From positions 1 to 64,000 of the forward strand of contig NZ_JADIJK010000006.1 in the NCBI RefSeq assembly GCF_017355205.1: a DNA stretch of 64,000 nt, given 5' to 3'. Below are positions 1 to 8,414 of the stretch, one piece after another. How positions within the stretch are numbered: position 1 is the stretch's first letter; the number at the start of each line of letters is the position of its first letter. This DNA is from Bacillus sp. SD088 (GTDB taxonomy: Bacteria > Bacillota > Bacilli > Bacillales > Bacillaceae_C). A model generated the notes under the pieces. That model saw only the letters and a program-made list of their open reading frames with translations. It ran no database searches and was not told the DNA's origin. The translations under genes were made by a program, and so were the position numbers.

Positions 1-199
1 CTATAAAATTGTCGCTTGTGGATAAGTCTAACAGGATGGATTGGCGTCCAGCTTCAGCGCCTAGTGACTAGCAAACTTTCGGTTTCTTCCTACAATAAGT
101 CAACATCAGTTCGCCTTCTAGGCTCACTGTGTTTCCTTTATCTCGTCAGAACCCTAAAAAGTTTGTACGTCACTGAACAGGCGCTTGCGCTTTTGTTCC
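1..199 (+). repeat. Intergenic repeat element, copy A (class 1)
   Basis: A block of about 200 bases that starts with ctataaaatt, continues with a tgtggataag box and ends with ggcgcttgcgcttttgtt. It recurs at 20585-20785 with the same middle section and at 8415-8590 with the same ends but another middle. The ggcgc near the 3' end can pair with the agcgcc near base 56. It contains no credible gene, although a chance reading frame runs through it into the next gene. It may start before the window edge. Confidence 0.75.
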
Positions 200-525
200 A
201 AGAATTAAATGAGCTGAAAAATAAGTATGTAGACGATTTCGAATGGTACGTTGATGCTGAGCCCATTGCTGAAATCATGAATTACTTAGAAACATTGGTC
301 TTGGAAGAAGATGATTTAAACAAGGTTGAACAGCTTATATTTGATGGTGGTCATGAAATTTACCATATCCTCAAACCAGATTGGGATGGAGAGGATAATT
401 TGTTTGAAGTTGCATCGATTGAAGGGTTTCAGCATTTGAAAAATTTAAAAACAATTGTTTATGTTTCAACGTGTAGTCCAGAGGTATTGAAGCCTTTTGA
501 AAAAGCCGGGATTGAAATTCGTTAG
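16..525 (+). pseudogene. 5'-truncated gene, possible DUF6892-like protein remnant
   Basis: The open frame spans 169 codons, but the first 61 or so are translated repeat element. Only codons from about base 199 look like protein: an acidic region of about 108 residues containing IFDGGHEIYH, KPDWDGEDNLF and a leucine-rich end with LKNLKTIVYVS. This pattern resembles the C-terminal part of DUF6892-type proteins linked to leucine-rich repeats; that assignment is from memory of the family and tentative. No ribosome binding site or start lies at the junction, so the native N-terminus seems to have been replaced by the repeat. A rho-independent terminator follows at 650. Expression as a protein is doubtful. 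Confidence 0.45.
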
Positions 526-649
526 TAGTGCGTGTTCAAAACGAGGAACTAAAGGCACTGACCTAAGCATCTGTAAAAAAACGGTTTACCAGCCAGTACA
601 AAAAAATGGTGATCGTACTCACAATCAAAAATGAAATAATTTCTGAAAA

Positions 650-690
650 AAAGCCACATTTCAATTAAAGAATGCGGCTTTTGACTGTAA
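650..690 (+). terminator. Rho-independent terminator
   Basis: An imperfect stem pairs aaaagccacatt (650-661) with aatgcggctttt (672-683), with one mismatch, followed by a short T run. It lies downstream of the truncated gene ending at 525 and, read from the other strand, could also end the TetR gene whose 3' end is at 815. Confidence 0.6.
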
Positions 691-814
691 AGAATATTTA
701 ATTACCGACGCTTAAATGGGACATTAGCTTGTGGGGAAATAAAATTATTGATAAGGAGCTTGATCTCATCGCATGTTTGTCGCTTACATATCGCTTTATA
801 CATACAAACACGCC

Positions 815-1408
815 TTAAATAGACTTGTGAACAATCTGTGTATACTCTAAAGCAAATTCGTGAGGAGTATATTGGTGTTTATATTGAAGCCAATTGTTCA
901 CCATGCTAACGATTGTGTTTGTTAGAAAGCACTTGAAAATTTTACTTGGTCCGCTATGTTCCAGACTAGCATAAGCAGAGTCGCCAAGATAGCTAATTAC
1001 CGATTCCTCTATTAAGCGAGCAAATGATTTGGTGAATACTTTTGTATCATCATGTGCAAGGAGCAATTTGTAACTCGCGGCATTTTCATTTACATGAAGC
1101 AGTATGTGATAAAAACAAGGATCAACTTTTAGTGCTTCTTTTTCATTCATAAATGTAAATGGATGTTTATTTAAAACAGTGCTAAAAAGCTCAAGCTTTC
1201 CTTTAATCAACTGGTTGAACAGATCGAATTTGTCAACATAATGACTGTAAAATGTTGAGCGGTTAATCATGGCTAAATCACAAATTGCTCTTACTGTAAT
1301 ATTGTCAAAGGAGTTTTCTGCTAACAATGTTAACAGTGCGTCGTTGATAAAAGCTCTCGTCTTGAGTACTCTCCGATCAATATCATACGAATATTGTTGT
1401 TCTTCCAA
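815..1408 (-). CDS. TetR/AcrR family transcriptional regulator
   Basis: A DNA-binding repressor-type protein of about 197 residues. The N-terminal third is a TetR helix-turn-helix: a helix with AFINDALLTLLAE, then FDNITVRAICDLAMINRSTFYSHYVDKFDL, the classic recognition helix and YxH motif. The C-terminal part is a variable ligand-binding helical domain. I place the start at the TTG at 1408 because GGGGAG lies 8 bases upstream; an upstream ATG at 1444 has no such site. It is divergent from the acyl-CoA ligase operon across a 260-base spacer containing a 12-bp palindrome (1553-1564), so it probably controls that operon. The inducer is not predictable, but a CoA thioester is common for regulators in this position. 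Confidence 0.88.
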   Translation of the reverse strand: MEEQQYSYDIDRRVLKTRAFINDALLTLLAENSFDNITVRAICDLAMINRSTFYSHYVDKFDLFNQLIKGKLELFSTVLNKHPFTFMNEKEALKVDPCFYHILLHVNENAASYKLLLAHDDTKVFTKSFARLIEESVISYLGDSAYASLEHSGPSKIFKCFLTNTIVSMVNNWLQYKHQYTPHEFALEYTQIVHKSI

Positions 1409-1552
1409 AAAAATCACTCTCCCCTGCATTATCCTAAAACCCATTATTCATACCAGAATATAATGAAATGAGTAATAAGTAAATAGAAAAATAGAAAAAA
1501 ATAATCAAATATTAAGAAAGTGTACTGTTAATCAACAATTATCGATTTTATG

Positions 1553-1564
1553 TTGTTTAAACAA
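1553..1564. promoter_or_regulatory. Palindrome, candidate TetR operator
   Basis: The perfect 12-bp palindrome ttgtttaaacaa sits in the divergent spacer between the TetR gene and the acyl-CoA ligase operon. It is flanked by an outer inverted pair aatcaa (1530-1535) and ttgatt (1565-1570). Its position suits an operator for the divergent regulator, but nothing in the sequence proves binding. Confidence 0.4.
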
Positions 1565-1670
1565 TTGATTTTAAAATAATGATGGTACAAATGATGATGA
1601 CCCGATGATAGAATAGCAACATATCCGATGTAAATAGAGGGAATTAAGGTGCTAGACAGGAGGGGAACGA

Positions 1671-3218
1671 TTGAATAACAAGACAGGGAATTTTGGAGAA
1701 CTATTTACAGAAGCAGTTAAGCAAACACCAAATAAGATTGCGGTCATTGATTATGAAGCTCGTTTAACCTACAAAGAGTTGAATGCAAGATCAAACCAAG
1801 TGGCTTCATTTTTGCAGTCTTTAGGGGTAAAAAAAGGGGATCGGGTTTCCTTACTTCTTCCAAATGATTTTCGTTTTATCGAAATTGTATATGGAACGAT
1901 GAAATTAGGCGCGATACCTGTACCCATCAATATAAAATTACCACCATCAATTATTTCCTATATTCTAGAGGATAGTGAAGCGACCATCTTGTTTTGTCAT
2001 CATTCGTTACTTGACGTTTTACACAATTTGGATCTAGAAAGAAAAGTGAATGTTATTCAAATTGGAGGTACACAAAGAAAGGATATTTATTACTATGATT
2101 CACTTCTAGGCGAGTATTCTACCAATTTTGAAACAAAGCCGGTTAATGATCATGATACATGCCTTTTGCTGTACACATCAGGATCAACAGGAAAGCCCAA
2201 AGGTTGTCTTCTTACTCATGGTGGGCAGTATTGGAATGCTGAAGCTCTCCGCGAGGTGCGTGAATTAAATTCAAGTGAGCGATTGCTTATTTTTGCTCCG
2301 TTGTATCATGCGAATGCGCTAGTTAATATACAAAGTACGCTGTTTGCAGGTGGATCAGTCGTTATTTTACCGAAAGTGGATGCTACGACGATTTTTGAAG
2401 CAATTGAGCGTGAGCAAGTAACTTTTATGACTGCTGTGCCAGCTATTTATAAAATGCTCTTAAGTTATTATCGCGACAATAAGGGACATAACTTATCAAG
2501 TCTTCGATTCTTATTATGCGGTTCTTCAGAACTTGCACAAGAGGTTGTGATCGAACTTGAGAAACAATTTAATGTGAGTGTTTTAGAAAGCTATGGGCTG
2601 ACAGAAGGTGGTCCGGTTGTTTTTTCTTCACGAAGAACGAGTCAAACCGGGCAACGCCCATTTTTAGAGGCATTACCTGGTGTTCAGGTCCAAATCGTTG
2701 ATGACGAAAAACCCCTCGCAACAAATAAAATTGGTGAACTTTGGGTGAAAAGTCCAGGTGTTGCAAAAGGCTACTGGAAATTACCAAAAGTAACAGCCGA
2801 ACGTTTTACGGATGAAGGCTGGCTGAAAACCGGTGATCTCGCAAGAATCGATGAAAACGGTCATGCCTATATTGCTGGAAGGAAAGACGATATGATTAGC
2901 GTTGGCGGCGAGAATACATATCCAAAAGAGGTTGAAAATGTTTTGCTCAAGCATTCAAGTGTCCGTGATGTGATTGTGACTGCGATTCCTCATCACCTAA
3001 AAGGCCAAGTGCCTATCGCTGTTGTTGAATGTCGAACAGGTCACTCGATCACTGAGAAGGAATTACAGGATCATTTCTTTGAGCATGGGCCAGTGTACGC
3101 TTATCCAAGACATATATTCTTTCTTGAATCATTGCCTCTAGCTGGTACAGGAAAAGTCGATAAAGTTTTATTAAAACAATACGTCGATGATCAATTAAAG
3201 AAAATAAAGGAGGACTAA
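1671..3218 (+). CDS. Class I adenylate-forming acyl-CoA synthetase (AMP-dependent ligase)
   Basis: Activates a carboxylic acid to an acyl-AMP and then to a CoA thioester. At 515 residues it has the full family length. The AMP/ATP-binding motif YTSGSTGKPKG is at about residues 168-178, the A5-type YGLTEGG near 307, the TGD motif near 387, the hinge region GRKDDMISVGGENTYPKE near 404-421, and the C-terminal catalytic lysine in GTGKVDK near 495. The start is TTG at 1671, preceded by AGGAGGGGA. It is the first gene of a tight operon: the thioesterase begins 4 bases after its stop. The acid substrate cannot be read from the motifs; fatty, aromatic and branched acids are all possible. Confidence 0.92.
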   Translation: MNNKTGNFGELFTEAVKQTPNKIAVIDYEARLTYKELNARSNQVASFLQSLGVKKGDRVSLLLPNDFRFIEIVYGTMKLGAIPVPINIKLPPSIISYILEDSEATILFCHHSLLDVLHNLDLERKVNVIQIGGTQRKDIYYYDSLLGEYSTNFETKPVNDHDTCLLLYTSGSTGKPKGCLLTHGGQYWNAEALREVRELNSSERLLIFAPLYHANALVNIQSTLFAGGSVVILPKVDATTIFEAIEREQVTFMTAVPAIYKMLLSYYRDNKGHNLSSLRFLLCGSSELAQEVVIELEKQFNVSVLESYGLTEGGPVVFSSRRTSQTGQRPFLEALPGVQVQIVDDEKPLATNKIGELWVKSPGVAKGYWKLPKVTAERFTDEGWLKTGDLARIDENGHAYIAGRKDDMISVGGENTYPKEVENVLLKHSSVRDVIVTAIPHHLKGQVPIAVVECRTGHSITEKELQDHFFEHGPVYAYPRHIFFLESLPLAGTGKVDKVLLKQYVDDQLKKIKED

Positions 3219-3222
3219 TGAA

Positions 3223-3657
3223 ATGTCAGATTTGAAAGCAGAGATTCAACAAAGATTAAAACATGCTCCATTTAATAAATTTCTCAATATTGAAGTGCTA
3301 GAGGTTGACGACACTTATTTAAAGGCAAAGCTCCCTTTTCAAGAAATCTTCCAAGCTGGCTCTGAAGAAAGAGGTTGGTATATTCATGGGGGAGTCATTG
3401 CTTCATTCATAGATGTTATTGGTGATTATGTCTTTGTTCCAGCCTATGGACAGCCATTGCCTACAGTTGACTTAAGGATTGATTACCTGCGAGCAGCTAA
3501 AGCAGAGGATTTATATGCCGAGGCTACACTTGTAAAAGGGGGGCGTGCTTTAGGAGTAAGTGACATTAAAGTAACTAATGATAATCAACGTGAAATAGCT
3601 ATTGGTCGAGGGGTTTATAGCACACAAGGTGCAACGAAGCGTGCTGAGAAGAAATAA
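3223..3657 (+). CDS. PaaI-family hotdog thioesterase
   Basis: A 144-residue single hotdog-fold protein expected to hydrolyse acyl-CoA thioesters. The family signature HGGVIASFIDVIGDY starts at His55, with the helix glycine pair following, and a second conserved strand PTVDLRIDYLRAA follows near residue 85. It lies 4 bases after the ligase and 1 base before the VOC gene, so the four genes are clearly cotranscribed. Pairing a CoA ligase with a thioesterase suggests either a CoA-dependent transformation that ends with release of a free acid, or editing of stalled CoA esters. The exact substrate is unknown. Confidence 0.88.
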   Translation: MSDLKAEIQQRLKHAPFNKFLNIEVLEVDDTYLKAKLPFQEIFQAGSEERGWYIHGGVIASFIDVIGDYVFVPAYGQPLPTVDLRIDYLRAAKAEDLYAEATLVKGGRALGVSDIKVTNDNQREIAIGRGVYSTQGATKRAEKK

Positions 3658-3658
3658 G

Positions 3659-4444
3659 ATGAACTATCAATTTGATCATATCATTCATTATGTAGCCAGC
3701 CCAGAAAAAACGTTGGAGACTGCAAAAGCATTTGGACTTCACGCGGTTGAAGGTGGCCGTCATGAAACAAGAGGAACATACAATGCACTTTGCTACTTTG
3801 ATTTAAGTTACATTGAATGGATTGGTATTTTTAATCAACAGCTAGTAGACGAAAAACATGTGCCGCTAAGCGTCATCTCAAGTATTAAAGAATCTGATTA
3901 TACAGAAGGTATTGTAAGGCTTGCGCTACGTACGACGCAAATTGAAAAAGATGCGCAATTGTTTAGAGAAAAGGGGCTTGAAGTCATTGGGCCTATTGAT
4001 GCGAAAAGGCGTCGTCCAGATGGAGAATTGATTTATTGGAAGCAACTTTATATAAATGATCCTACTATAGAAGTGCGCCTGCCCTTCCTTATTGAGTGGC
4101 AAGAGCCTGATAGGGAAAGACGTGAATCTCTACAAAGACAATCTATTATTGCTGAACATAAGCTAGGCTCATTGAAATTGCAAGAAATCCGGATTCCGGT
4201 TTCTGATTTAACTTGTGCAAAACAATGGGGAGATATATTTCATTTAAAACAGGAAACAGAAAAAAGTGAGGTTCGTCTTCGATTGGATGGTGGAGATATC
4301 GTTTTTCATCGTTCAGAAAAAAAGGAAGATGAGTCATACGAAGTTTTGTTACAGAATGCAACGGTTGATGCTAGTACCACTATTTTTGGTGCCACATATA
4401 GAAGTTTACAAAAAAATGAGAGTAGAAAGAGGGATGAAAAATGA
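3659..4444 (+). CDS. VOC-superfamily protein with glyoxalase-like domain (Glyoxalase_3 type)
   Basis: A 261-residue protein beginning FDHIIHYVASPEKTLETAKAF and continuing with HAVEGGRHETRGTYNALCYF, a pattern typical of the glyoxalase-like domain found in many Bacillus VOC proteins (metal-dependent isomerases, dioxygenases, lyases). The N-terminal half carries the His and Glu positions expected for a first VOC module (FDHII; DLSYIEWIGIF); the C-terminal half is diverged. The ATG at 3659 starts 1 base after the thioesterase stop; a longer in-frame extension has no ribosome binding site. Its stop overlaps the next start (ATGA at 4441). The role in the pathway is unassigned; a ring-opening or isomerising step is only one option. 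Confidence 0.8.
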   Translation: MNYQFDHIIHYVASPEKTLETAKAFGLHAVEGGRHETRGTYNALCYFDLSYIEWIGIFNQQLVDEKHVPLSVISSIKESDYTEGIVRLALRTTQIEKDAQLFREKGLEVIGPIDAKRRRPDGELIYWKQLYINDPTIEVRLPFLIEWQEPDRERRESLQRQSIIAEHKLGSLKLQEIRIPVSDLTCAKQWGDIFHLKQETEKSEVRLRLDGGDIVFHRSEKKEDESYEVLLQNATVDASTTIFGATYRSLQKNESRKRDEK

Positions 4445-5427
4445 AAGCAGCACTTATTACTGAAAATGGAAGTCTTGATAAAGTCGTGATTGGAGAGCAC
4501 CCTAAACCGGAAGTTGGAGCAGATGATGTCATTGTAAAAGTAAAAGCGGTTAGCTTAAACCACTTAGATATCTTTGTTCGTAGAGGGATGCCTGGTCAAA
4601 GAAAGAAACCACCATTTCCTCATATTTCTGGAGGAGATGTGGCTGGTTTCATTGATACAATTGGTGAAAATGTTGAAGGTCTTCAAGTTGGTGATCGTGT
4701 CCTGATTGATCCGAAAATTGCTGGCTACGGGGCACTAGGTGAAGATTTACAAGGTGGGTTAGCTGAGTTTGTTAAAGTCCCAGCAGTAAATATCATTCCA
4801 CTGCCTGAGAATATTTCATTTGAGGATGCAGCAGCTCTTCCTATTGCCTATGGAACTGCTTGGAAAATGTTAATCAATCGAGGAGAGTTAAAAGCCAATG
4901 AAACGGTCCTTATTTTAGGGGCAAGTGGTGGTGTAGGAAATGCACTTGTTCAAATTGCAAAAATTGCTGGTGCGAATATCATTGCTGCTGCAGGTTCAGA
5001 AGAAAAACTAGAAAAATTAAAAGAATTAGGTGCGGATCATGTCATTAATTACAATGAAGAAGACTTCTCTCGGAAGACATGGCAAATTACGAAAAAACAA
5101 GGCGCTGATGTAGTAGTTGACTACACTGGAGAGGCGACCTGGCCAAAAAGCATTCTTGCTACTAAAAAAAGAGGGCGGATTTTGACTTGTGGGGCCACGA
5201 CTGGTTTTAATGCTGTGACAGATTTACGCTATGTGTGGAAACGCGAAATCTCAATTATTGGCTCAACTAGTTGGGAGAGAAGAGATTTAGAGATTCTATT
5301 AGAGCTTGTTGAAAGTGGAAAGCTTAAACCAATCATTGATCGAATCCTTCCTTTAGAAGAGGCGAGAGAAGCTCATCGTTTAATGGAAGAACGTGAAATC
5401 TTCGGAAAACTTATTTTACAGCCTTAA
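4441..5427 (+). CDS. MDR-family zinc-type alcohol dehydrogenase / quinone oxidoreductase
   Basis: A 328-residue medium-chain dehydrogenase/reductase. The catalytic GroES-like domain spans about residues 1-130 (VIVKVKAVSLNHLDIFVRRG; HISGGDVAG), and the nucleotide-binding Rossmann domain carries LGASGGVGNALVQIAK near 159-175. The catalytic-zinc cysteine after the N-terminal VSLN segment is absent, favouring a zinc-independent quinone oxidoreductase or enoyl reductase chemistry using NADPH. Start and stop of this and the preceding gene overlap by four bases, indicating translational coupling. It is the last gene of the ligase cluster before a structured spacer and an ABC importer in the same direction. 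Confidence 0.9.
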   Translation: MKAALITENGSLDKVVIGEHPKPEVGADDVIVKVKAVSLNHLDIFVRRGMPGQRKKPPFPHISGGDVAGFIDTIGENVEGLQVGDRVLIDPKIAGYGALGEDLQGGLAEFVKVPAVNIIPLPENISFEDAAALPIAYGTAWKMLINRGELKANETVLILGASGGVGNALVQIAKIAGANIIAAAGSEEKLEKLKELGADHVINYNEEDFSRKTWQITKKQGADVVVDYTGEATWPKSILATKKRGRILTCGATTGFNAVTDLRYVWKREISIIGSTSWERRDLEILLELVESGKLKPIIDRILPLEEAREAHRLMEEREIFGKLILQP

Positions 5428-5429
5428 AG

Positions 5430-5690
5430 CGAGACTGCTGTCAGTGGGAGTAGGCTACAAACTACGGGCTGTAGATCATGCAGACAAGGATATACAAATG
5501 TAGCGGATTAAGTCTGTATCTTCTTCCCCACTGATGGTTAGCGGGATTTATCGGGGCGTTAACTCCACTATCCCCCACACTTAGACTTTTTGGTATTTCA
5601 TGTCTTGGGGGACTACGGACGGTGGCGCTGGGATAAATGCTTCGACCGGAAGGCGGTGACTCTGCCTTCCGGTTTGTTCTATTACTAATT
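5430..5690 (+). ncRNA. Structured leader or mobile-DNA remnant upstream of the ABC importer
   Basis: Four nested pairings are visible in this gene-free stretch: tcagtggg (about 5441) with cccactga (about 5526); a long helix joining atttatc plus ggcgtta (from about 5546) with tggcgct plus gataaat (ending 5638), interrupted by GG opposite GG; inside it tccccca with tggggga; and a perfect 10-bp hairpin accggaaggc/gccttccggt at 5645-5673. The last sits about 45 bases before the permease start and is followed by ttgttct, a weak terminator tail. I checked remembered consensus elements of TPP, FMN, SAM, guanidine, lysine, glycine, cobalamin, c-di-GMP and ZTP riboswitches and found none. It is either an unassigned cis-regulatory RNA or a remnant of a hairpin-rich element of IS200/IS605 type. 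Confidence 0.45.
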
Positions 5691-5717
5691 TTGAATCTAG
5701 ATGGAAGGAGAATGTCG

Positions 5718-6479
5718 GTGAATGGAAAAGTATGGGGTAATCGTTTAGCACAAATTATCTTTCTCCTCATCTTACTAGGAAGCTGTGAATGGGTTGTCCG
5801 CTCTGGTCTTATTAGTACACTTTATTTAGCAGCACCTACAGAGGTCATTCGTGTGTTTGTTTCTTACTTCACCACTGAGCCTATCTTTACGGATATTTAT
5901 GTGACCCTTTCTGAGTACTTTGCTGGGTTTGCAATTGCGATTGTTATTGGAGTTGGTGGAGGCGTTTTTCTTGCGATTATTCCAAAACTAGAAAGATTTA
6001 GCTCTCCTTACTTGGCGGCATTAATGGCGATACCGAACGTAACACTGATTCCACTGCTTACGTTATGGCTTGGGATTGGGCTAACACAAAAAACAATGAT
6101 TGTAATACTCTTTTGTGTCTTTCCAATATTGTTTAATACATTGGCTGGTGTTAAGGAGACGGAAGAAAATCATTTAAAGGTAGCGAGAGTCTTTGAAGCT
6201 TCAAAATGGCAAATTATTACAAAGGTATTGATACCTTCAGCCATTCCGACTATTTTTGCTAGTTTCCGTCTTGCGGCGGCAAGTGGGTTAGTCGGTGCGC
6301 TGTTTGGTGAAATGCTTGCATCACGAGCAGGGATTGGAAACTTACTTACAAAAGCAGTCTCGCTATATAATACGGCAGATGTGTTTGCTTTAATTACGCT
6401 GGTCACATTAATATCCGTGTTGAATATCGCGATTATTAACCTGATCGAGAAAAAACTGTTTTTGCGTGGAAGTCATTAA
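5718..6479 (+). CDS. ABC transporter permease, NitT/TauT family
   Basis: The membrane component of an importer, about 253 residues with six predicted hydrophobic segments (the first near residues 10-30, the last near 220-245). The cytoplasmic EAA loop that docks the ATPase is visible as FEASKWQIITKVLIPSAIP. I place the start at GTG 5718, 7 bases after GGAAGGAG; the ATG at 5712 is too close to that site. The gene is followed by its lipoprotein and ATPase, completing an SsuABC/TauABC-like set. These systems import sulfonates, nitrate, thiamine precursors, riboflavin or aromatic acids; substrate cannot be fixed here. Confidence 0.92.
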   Translation: MNGKVWGNRLAQIIFLLILLGSCEWVVRSGLISTLYLAAPTEVIRVFVSYFTTEPIFTDIYVTLSEYFAGFAIAIVIGVGGGVFLAIIPKLERFSSPYLAALMAIPNVTLIPLLTLWLGIGLTQKTMIVILFCVFPILFNTLAGVKETEENHLKVARVFEASKWQIITKVLIPSAIPTIFASFRLAAASGLVGALFGEMLASRAGIGNLLTKAVSLYNTADVFALITLVTLISVLNIAIINLIEKKLFLRGSH

Positions 6480-6501
6480 GAGGTCATGGGAGGTTAGGAA
6501 G

Positions 6502-7485
6502 ATGACTTTGAAGCAGATAATTATAGCAATTGGACTTATTTTGTTGCTATCAGGATGTGTGGGAGAAAAATCAACGGGAGAAAACAAGGACGGATCTTTA
6601 CAAACCGTACGCTTTGCGGGATTTGCTGGGATCAATGGATTACCCATTCACTACGGAATTGAAAAAGGTTTTTTTGAAGATGAAGGACTAAGTATTGAGT
6701 TTGTCGATACAGAGGATCAAATAGCTGCGCTTGCTAGTAACGAAGTTGATATTGCAGAAGCATCGACAACCAATGCAATTATTGGGGCGGGAAGAGAAGT
6801 CCCATTGAAAATTATATCGTCGATGTATCGCACAAAAGGCCCTTTTTATTTAATTAGTCAACCAAATATAGAAACAGTTGAAGACCTAAAAGGAAAAACA
6901 GTCGGTATTGCTCGAAACGGAATAGGAATGGAACTCTACACACGTGAGATCTTAAAGCAGCACGGAATAGGAGAAGATGATGTAACGTTACTTGCTAACG
7001 GACGTCATCAAGATGCGTATTCAAGCCTATTAAATAAACAAGTAGATGCCACGATTATCCATGAACCGTTTGCTTCTTTAGGGGAACTTTCAGGTGAAGC
7101 AAGGCTGCTTGCGAATGGTTGGGATTATTTACCGTCTTTTCATACAGGTGTTGTGACAGCACATGTTGATTTTATTGACTCTGATCCAGAGGTGATCACA
7201 AAGTTTTTGCGGGCATATTTTAAATCAAATGAATATGCAAAAGAAAACCTAGACGAATATTTAGAATATGTCGGTGAAAATGTCGATATTGAAGCAGATG
7301 TACTTCAAATGGTATTCGAACGAGAAGAGCCGATTTGGGAGAACGAACCGCAGCTTGATTTAGATGCACTACAATACACCCAAGAAATTCAGCTTGAATA
7401 TGGCTTTCAAGACGAAATTTATGATGTTGAAAAATTCATCGATTCACGTTTTATATCTGATCTAGACGAAGAAAAGGAGGAGTAA
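6502..7485 (+). CDS. ABC transporter substrate-binding lipoprotein (NMT1/SsuA-like)
   Basis: A 327-residue periplasmic-binding-type protein anchored to the outer face of the membrane. The N-terminus is a lipoprotein signal with lipobox LLSGC around residue 19. After it come the family features: GINGLPIHYGIEKGFFEDEG, ASNEVDIAEASTTNAI, and VEDLKGKTVGIARNG. ATG 6502 is preceded by GGAGG and fits the signal peptide better than an ATG at 6466 that lies inside the permease. The acidic C-terminus (DLDEEKEE) is unusual. It supplies the ligand specificity of the importer made with the flanking genes. Confidence 0.92.
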   Translation: MTLKQIIIAIGLILLLSGCVGEKSTGENKDGSLQTVRFAGFAGINGLPIHYGIEKGFFEDEGLSIEFVDTEDQIAALASNEVDIAEASTTNAIIGAGREVPLKIISSMYRTKGPFYLISQPNIETVEDLKGKTVGIARNGIGMELYTREILKQHGIGEDDVTLLANGRHQDAYSSLLNKQVDATIIHEPFASLGELSGEARLLANGWDYLPSFHTGVVTAHVDFIDSDPEVITKFLRAYFKSNEYAKENLDEYLEYVGENVDIEADVLQMVFEREEPIWENEPQLDLDALQYTQEIQLEYGFQDEIYDVEKFIDSRFISDLDEEKEE

Positions 7486-7487
7486 CC

Positions 7488-8264
7488 ATGTCGGTTTTCT
7501 CTATTGAACATCTATCAAAGACATATCAATCAGGTGCGGAAACAACGACAACTTTAAGAGATATTAATTTAACAATCAACAGTAATGAATTTATTTGTAT
7601 AATTGGTCCTAGTGGTTGCGGCAAAAGTACGCTCCTTGAGATACTTGGTGGATTACGAACGGTTTCAGCAGGTGAGGTTCATTTTCAAGGGAAACCATTA
7701 GAGAAACCATCGAAACGAATTGGTGTTATCTTTCAAGATGCATCCTTGTACCCTTGGAGAACAATCGAACAAAATGTTGGTATTGGTCTTGAAATGAGGG
7801 GAGTAAAGAAAAAGGATAGAAGAGAAGCTATTCATTCATATTTGGATATGGTTGGGCTAAATGGTTTTGCTACAAATTATCCACACCAATTATCAGGTGG
7901 AATGAAACAGCGAGCAGGTATCGCAAGAGCACTTGTGAACGATCCTGATGTCCTTTTAATGGATGAGCCATTTGGAGCTCTAGATCATTTAACAAGGCTT
8001 TCCATGCAGGATGACCTGCTGCAAATTTGGTCAAAGGAAAAAAAGACAGTTGTTTTTGTCACTCATGATGTAGCGGAAGCTGTTTTCCTAGCAGACCGTG
8101 TCGTACTTATGAGTCCTCGACCAGGAAAGGTCAAAGAAATTTTTTCGATTAAACAGCAACGACCAAGAAATCGTGATGATGAGCAATTACTTAAATTACA
8201 ATCCAAAATTTATGAAAGTATAAATCGAGCAAAAGAAAAAATAATGCCTGAGTATTCAATTTGA
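7488..8264 (+). CDS. ABC transporter ATP-binding protein, NitT/TauT family (SsuB/TauB-like)
   Basis: A 258-residue ATPase that energises the importer. Walker A GPSGCGKST is at residues 40-48, the Q-loop in VIFQDASLYPWRT near 83, the signature LSGGMKQRAGIARAL near 135, and Walker B VLLMDEP near 156 with the H-loop histidine in FVTHD. AGGAGG just upstream lies within the end of the lipoprotein gene, 2 bases before its own ATG, so all three genes form one operon. All catalytic residues are intact. Confidence 0.94.
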   Translation: MSVFSIEHLSKTYQSGAETTTTLRDINLTINSNEFICIIGPSGCGKSTLLEILGGLRTVSAGEVHFQGKPLEKPSKRIGVIFQDASLYPWRTIEQNVGIGLEMRGVKKKDRREAIHSYLDMVGLNGFATNYPHQLSGGMKQRAGIARALVNDPDVLLMDEPFGALDHLTRLSMQDDLLQIWSKEKKTVVFVTHDVAEAVFLADRVVLMSPRPGKVKEIFSIKQQRPRNRDDEQLLKLQSKIYESINRAKEKIMPEYSI

Positions 8265-8414
8265 TCCATGTATCCCCGGAAGGGATGGAGAATCACTGGA
8301 GTATGTTAGGAGCACATCTTGAACTATCTCCTTTTGCTAGACAAAAAACAATGAAGTTTCGGACTGGATCCAGTATGGGTTTCGGTCTTTTTTTAAAAAG
8401 TAAACTAAAAGAAA

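Noticed and set aside
5430-5690. TPP, FMN, SAM, guanidine-I or T-box riboswitch
   Set aside because: The defining boxes (ctgaga, gggtgaaattccc-type, ggtgg-N-acc, agggttccg) are not present; the ggtggcgctggga segment lacks the T-box core.
5462-5770. Reverse-strand frame of 102 codons in the structured spacer
   Set aside because: It is antisense to the hairpins, has no ribosome site and overlaps the permease start.
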